Assembly (NCBI GenBank): GCA_958009055.1
Contig: OY253652.1
Span: forward strand, 558,001 to 622,000
Direction: 5' to 3'
DNA length: 64,000 bases
Origin: Choricystis sp. odSpoLacu1
Taxonomy: Eukaryota; Chlorophyta; Trebouxiophyceae
Shown: in pieces, positions 61,661-64,000 of the stretch
Layout of the letters: each line of letters starts with the position of its first letter
Position numbering within the stretch: position 1 is the stretch's first letter
The notes under the pieces: generated by a model
What the model was told of the DNA's origin: nothing
The model's database searches: none
What the model saw: only the letters and a program-made list of their open reading frames with translations
Translations under genes and position numbers: made by a program

Positions 61661-61792
61661 TGGGTGTGTGTGGCGGGCGGGTGTGTCTGTGTTTGCAACA
61701 ACGTCGGTCGACGCGCGAGAGAGCGTTGAAACACACACACACATTCGTGTGTTTTCTTGTGTTTCCCCTCTCTCTCTCTCACCCTCGCCAGA

Positions 61793-63860
61793 ATGGCCTC
61801 GCCCGGCCCACGCCGGCGAGACGTCGACCCAGAGGACGGCAGACGCGAGGCCGCGCCGGCGCCAGCGCCGCGTGGCGCGCGGCGCGGGTCGGCGTCCCCC
61901 GGGCGCAGGCGCGCGGCAGCCAGTGCGCCGCCTGCAAGGTTTCGTGCGTGGTACGTGGGCCTTCTGGTTATGACGGTGGCGTGTGGCACTGCGGGTGAGT
62001 AGAGGAGAGAGGGAGAGAGAGGCGGGGAGGGGGCAGCGTCGCACAGACCCCATGCCTTTCCCTCGACCAACCCTTCCTCCTCTTCAGCTGCTCTCCACCA
62101 TGCCCGCGTCATCGATGTGCCCAGGTGAGGCAGAGGGAAGGCTTCACATAATTTAAGGCACGAAAACAACACGTTTGCTGACCCATTTTCTCATCGTCCA
62201 CAAACACAGCCACGCCCGCCGCGCCGCCGCCGCCCTGGCCGCCGCCACCACGCCGCCCTCCCCCTCCGACGCACCCTGGCACGCTCCCCTGGTGCGCGTC
62301 ACCCGGTGCGACGACACTTGCGCGTCTGCTGGTGACGGCACGTGCGACGACGGGCGCGCCGCGCTTGGCCGAGTGCGCTGCGACGTGGGCACCGACTGCA
62401 CCGACTGCGGCCCCTGGACCGACGACGTGCCTTCCTCCATGGCGGCGCACTTCCCCACCCCGATCGCTGATTTAGCGGCGGATGGAGTGACCGACGTGCT
62501 CGTGACTCGCACGGCAACCGACCCCCCCTTCCTAGCGCTCTTCACTGATCCTGGCGCCGACGTCGACGTGTCGGGCCAGCTGGACGCGTGGCGCGTGGTG
62601 GAGCGTGGGTTGACTCAGATTTGGAGGGCCCGCCTGGCAGGGGTGTGTGGTGGCGGCGGGTCGCGCCCACCCGCTCCCACGACGCGGCGCTGGCTGCCTG
62701 GAGCGTCCTTTTCCCCTCCACCTCCCCCGCTCGTCCTCGACGTGGGCGCCAACTTTGGGTGGTACTCACTCTACGCCGCCGCCCTGGGGTGCCGCGCGGT
62801 CGCGTGGGAGCCTGTCCCCCGCTTTCGCGCGTTCCTCACTGCCGCCCTGCTCCTCAACCCGGGCGCCCCGTCCTCCATCGACGTCCGCCCCGCCGCCGCC
62901 TGCGCGGCCGCCGGCACCAACGTCACCCTGGCCGTCCCCTCGCGCGGCGTGTGGGGCACGGCGAGTGTGGAGGGGGCGAACATTGACCCTGGCGTCGACA
63001 ATGGGCGCCCGCTCGAGGCGGTGACCGCGCCGTGTGAAACAGTGGACGTCGTCATGGGTGTGCGCAGGGTGGCGGATGTTGCTGGTGGCCCCCTCCCCGC
63101 CATCGCCATGCTCAAGGCGGACGTGGAGGGGTTTGAACCCGACGTGTTGACGGGTGCTGCCTCCACCCTTGCCGGCACCCCCACCCACCCCCCTCCCGCC
63201 AACGTGGCGCTTGAATACTCGCCCGGCGTGTACGAGTCGCGCCGTCGCTGGAGCGAGGTGGGCGCGTGGCCGTCTATGCTGCAGGCGTTGAGGCGGGCCG
63301 GGTTTGATCTGTTTGCGGTGCCCGACTCGACGGCACGCGGCGATGCAGTCTCCGTCCCCTCCGACTGGACCTCCCCACTGGCCCCGCTCCCCGTCATCAC
63401 GGATGCCGTGCTGGCGGCGGACGCGGCGGACGCGGCCCGGCTGGCGGACCGGTCGCTGGCGTGTGTGGGGGAGGTTCCCGCTGCGCTCACCGCTGCCGCA
63501 GCCTCCGGCACACCCTGGGGTGTGTGCGGCGCCATCCCGGAAGGCCTGCACCCTCGCTCATTTCGGGCTACGTTTGGCCACAACACCAACGTGTGGGCGG
63601 CGCGGCCACCGGCCACGGAGATCGCGCGTGGGGAGGTGGTGGGAGTGTTGGGGCCGGCCGACCGACCGCGCTCATGGTTTGCGGCCGGCGACCGGGCCGC
63701 CACGGGCATGGGGGGGCGGCCGTGCGCCACACTGAAGCCGAGTGTGCAGGTCATTCACAGGTGTCGCTGCACGGACAGAACGGTGTGTGGGGAGGAGGAG
63801 GAGGCGGCGGTCGCGGCCGCGCACGCGGGGGAGTTGGTCCCTGAGGTGTACGCAGGGTGA
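61793..63860 (+). CDS. FkbM-type methyltransferase with N-terminal membrane anchor and Cys module
   Basis: Exons 61793-61994, 62088-62124 and 62210-63860; 629 residues. The first exon encodes a basic, Arg-rich cytosolic stretch and a hydrophobic anchor (FRAWYVGLLVMTVACGTAG), giving a type II topology. After a short spacer, the module CDDTCASAGDGTCDDGRAAL, with a further CDVGTDCTDCG, resembles the small Cys-rich domain seen in many secreted algal proteins. Next is a SAM-dependent methyltransferase: LVLDVGANFGWYSLYAAALG (motif I), CRAVAWEPVPRFRAFLTAAL, IAMLKADVEGFEPDVLTGAA and ANVALEYSPGVYESRRRWSE, all characteristic of FkbM. The C-terminal part carries several more cysteines. FkbM enzymes methylate hydroxyl groups, often on sugars; Golgi glycan methylation is an inference. 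Confidence 0.85.
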
Positions 63861-64000
63861 TCTTGTTTTTTGGTCTAGACACACAGCTTGTAATTTTTTT
63901 GTTTTGTTTGTTCAAAGCACTGAAAAGATTGGGTTTTGTCGGCGGGGTGTGCGCTCTACAAAAACAAAACAAAACAAAACAAAAAAAAAAACAGTCAAAA
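63861..64000. repeat. 3' flank with (CAAAA)n repeat
   Basis: AT-rich 3' region of the FkbM gene. From about 63958 there are several CAAAA units followed by a run of about ten A. No further gene starts before the window ends. Confidence 0.6.

Noticed and set aside
1..64000. tRNA, rRNA, CRISPR or mobile element
   Set aside because: I looked in the intergenic gaps for tRNA B-box (GGTTCGA), repeats with spacers, transposase motifs and terminal repeats, and saw none.

Overview
The window is nuclear DNA from a compact, very GC-rich eukaryote, almost certainly a small photosynthetic alga. Genes sit 40 to 500 bases apart on both strands. Most have zero to three short GT-AG introns, and pyrimidine/CA-rich acceptors are common. 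Eukaryote-only genes (DDB1, ribosomal protein eS8, a Golgi SNARE, kinesin, VTA1, SWIB/DEK, casein-kinase-1-like kinase, JmjN/JmjC demethylase) are mixed with genes that point to a plastid: an OEP80/Toc75-type Omp85, cyanobacterial-type GlpX fructose/sedoheptulose bisphosphatase, DUF3531, RimO, PNPase-like and ABC1-kinase proteins. A gene-dense green-lineage picoalga is my best guess from GC content and gene content; the sequence does not prove the lineage.

Layout. 1-7 kb: 3' part of a FUSC/ALMT-like membrane protein, a JmjC demethylase (-), a cis-prenyltransferase (+). 7-14 kb: a RimO gene (-) whose 2.47-kb second intron holds a complete VID27-like gene on the other strand, then a degenerate PNPase (+). 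14-20 kb: CCCH zinc finger, multi-pass membrane protein, HINT-type HIT protein, an unrecognised gene, GOSR1 SNARE. 20-32 kb: DDB1, DUF3531, organellar S1-domain protein, eS8, RAP-domain protein, VTA1. 31-42 kb: kinesin, telobox Myb protein, VASt-DysF lipid-transfer protein, a HAPSTR1-like small protein, endonuclease III, TMEM205-like. 42-54 kb: ABC1 kinase, secreted PLA2, GlpX, DEK/SWIB, PRC-barrel, CK1-like kinase, MTHFR, CLASP/TOG-like. 54-64 kb: LIKE-COV DUF502, secreted trypsin-like protease, COQ10, Omp85, FkbM methyltransferase.

I see no operon-like functional cluster, no mobile element, CRISPR array, rRNA or tRNA. Neighbouring genes are mostly paired head-to-head or tail-to-tail, so many divergent promoters are only 100 to 440 bases long. 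Functional themes recur but are scattered: organelle translation and RNA metabolism, plastid envelope and carbon metabolism, membrane-contact lipid handling, and chromatin.

The most unusual points are the nested gene, the PNPase-like protein that seems to have lost its catalytic residues, a VASt-TM-DysF protein with a C-terminal 11-residue amphipathic repeat, a 42-bp perfect palindrome inside a kinase gene, and several places where the reading frame breaks. Three of the breaks lie exactly at runs of 10-11 C/G and are all mended by one base less. That pattern suggests sequence error more than biology. Exon boundaries below were derived by eye from GT-AG signals, frame continuity and family conservation.
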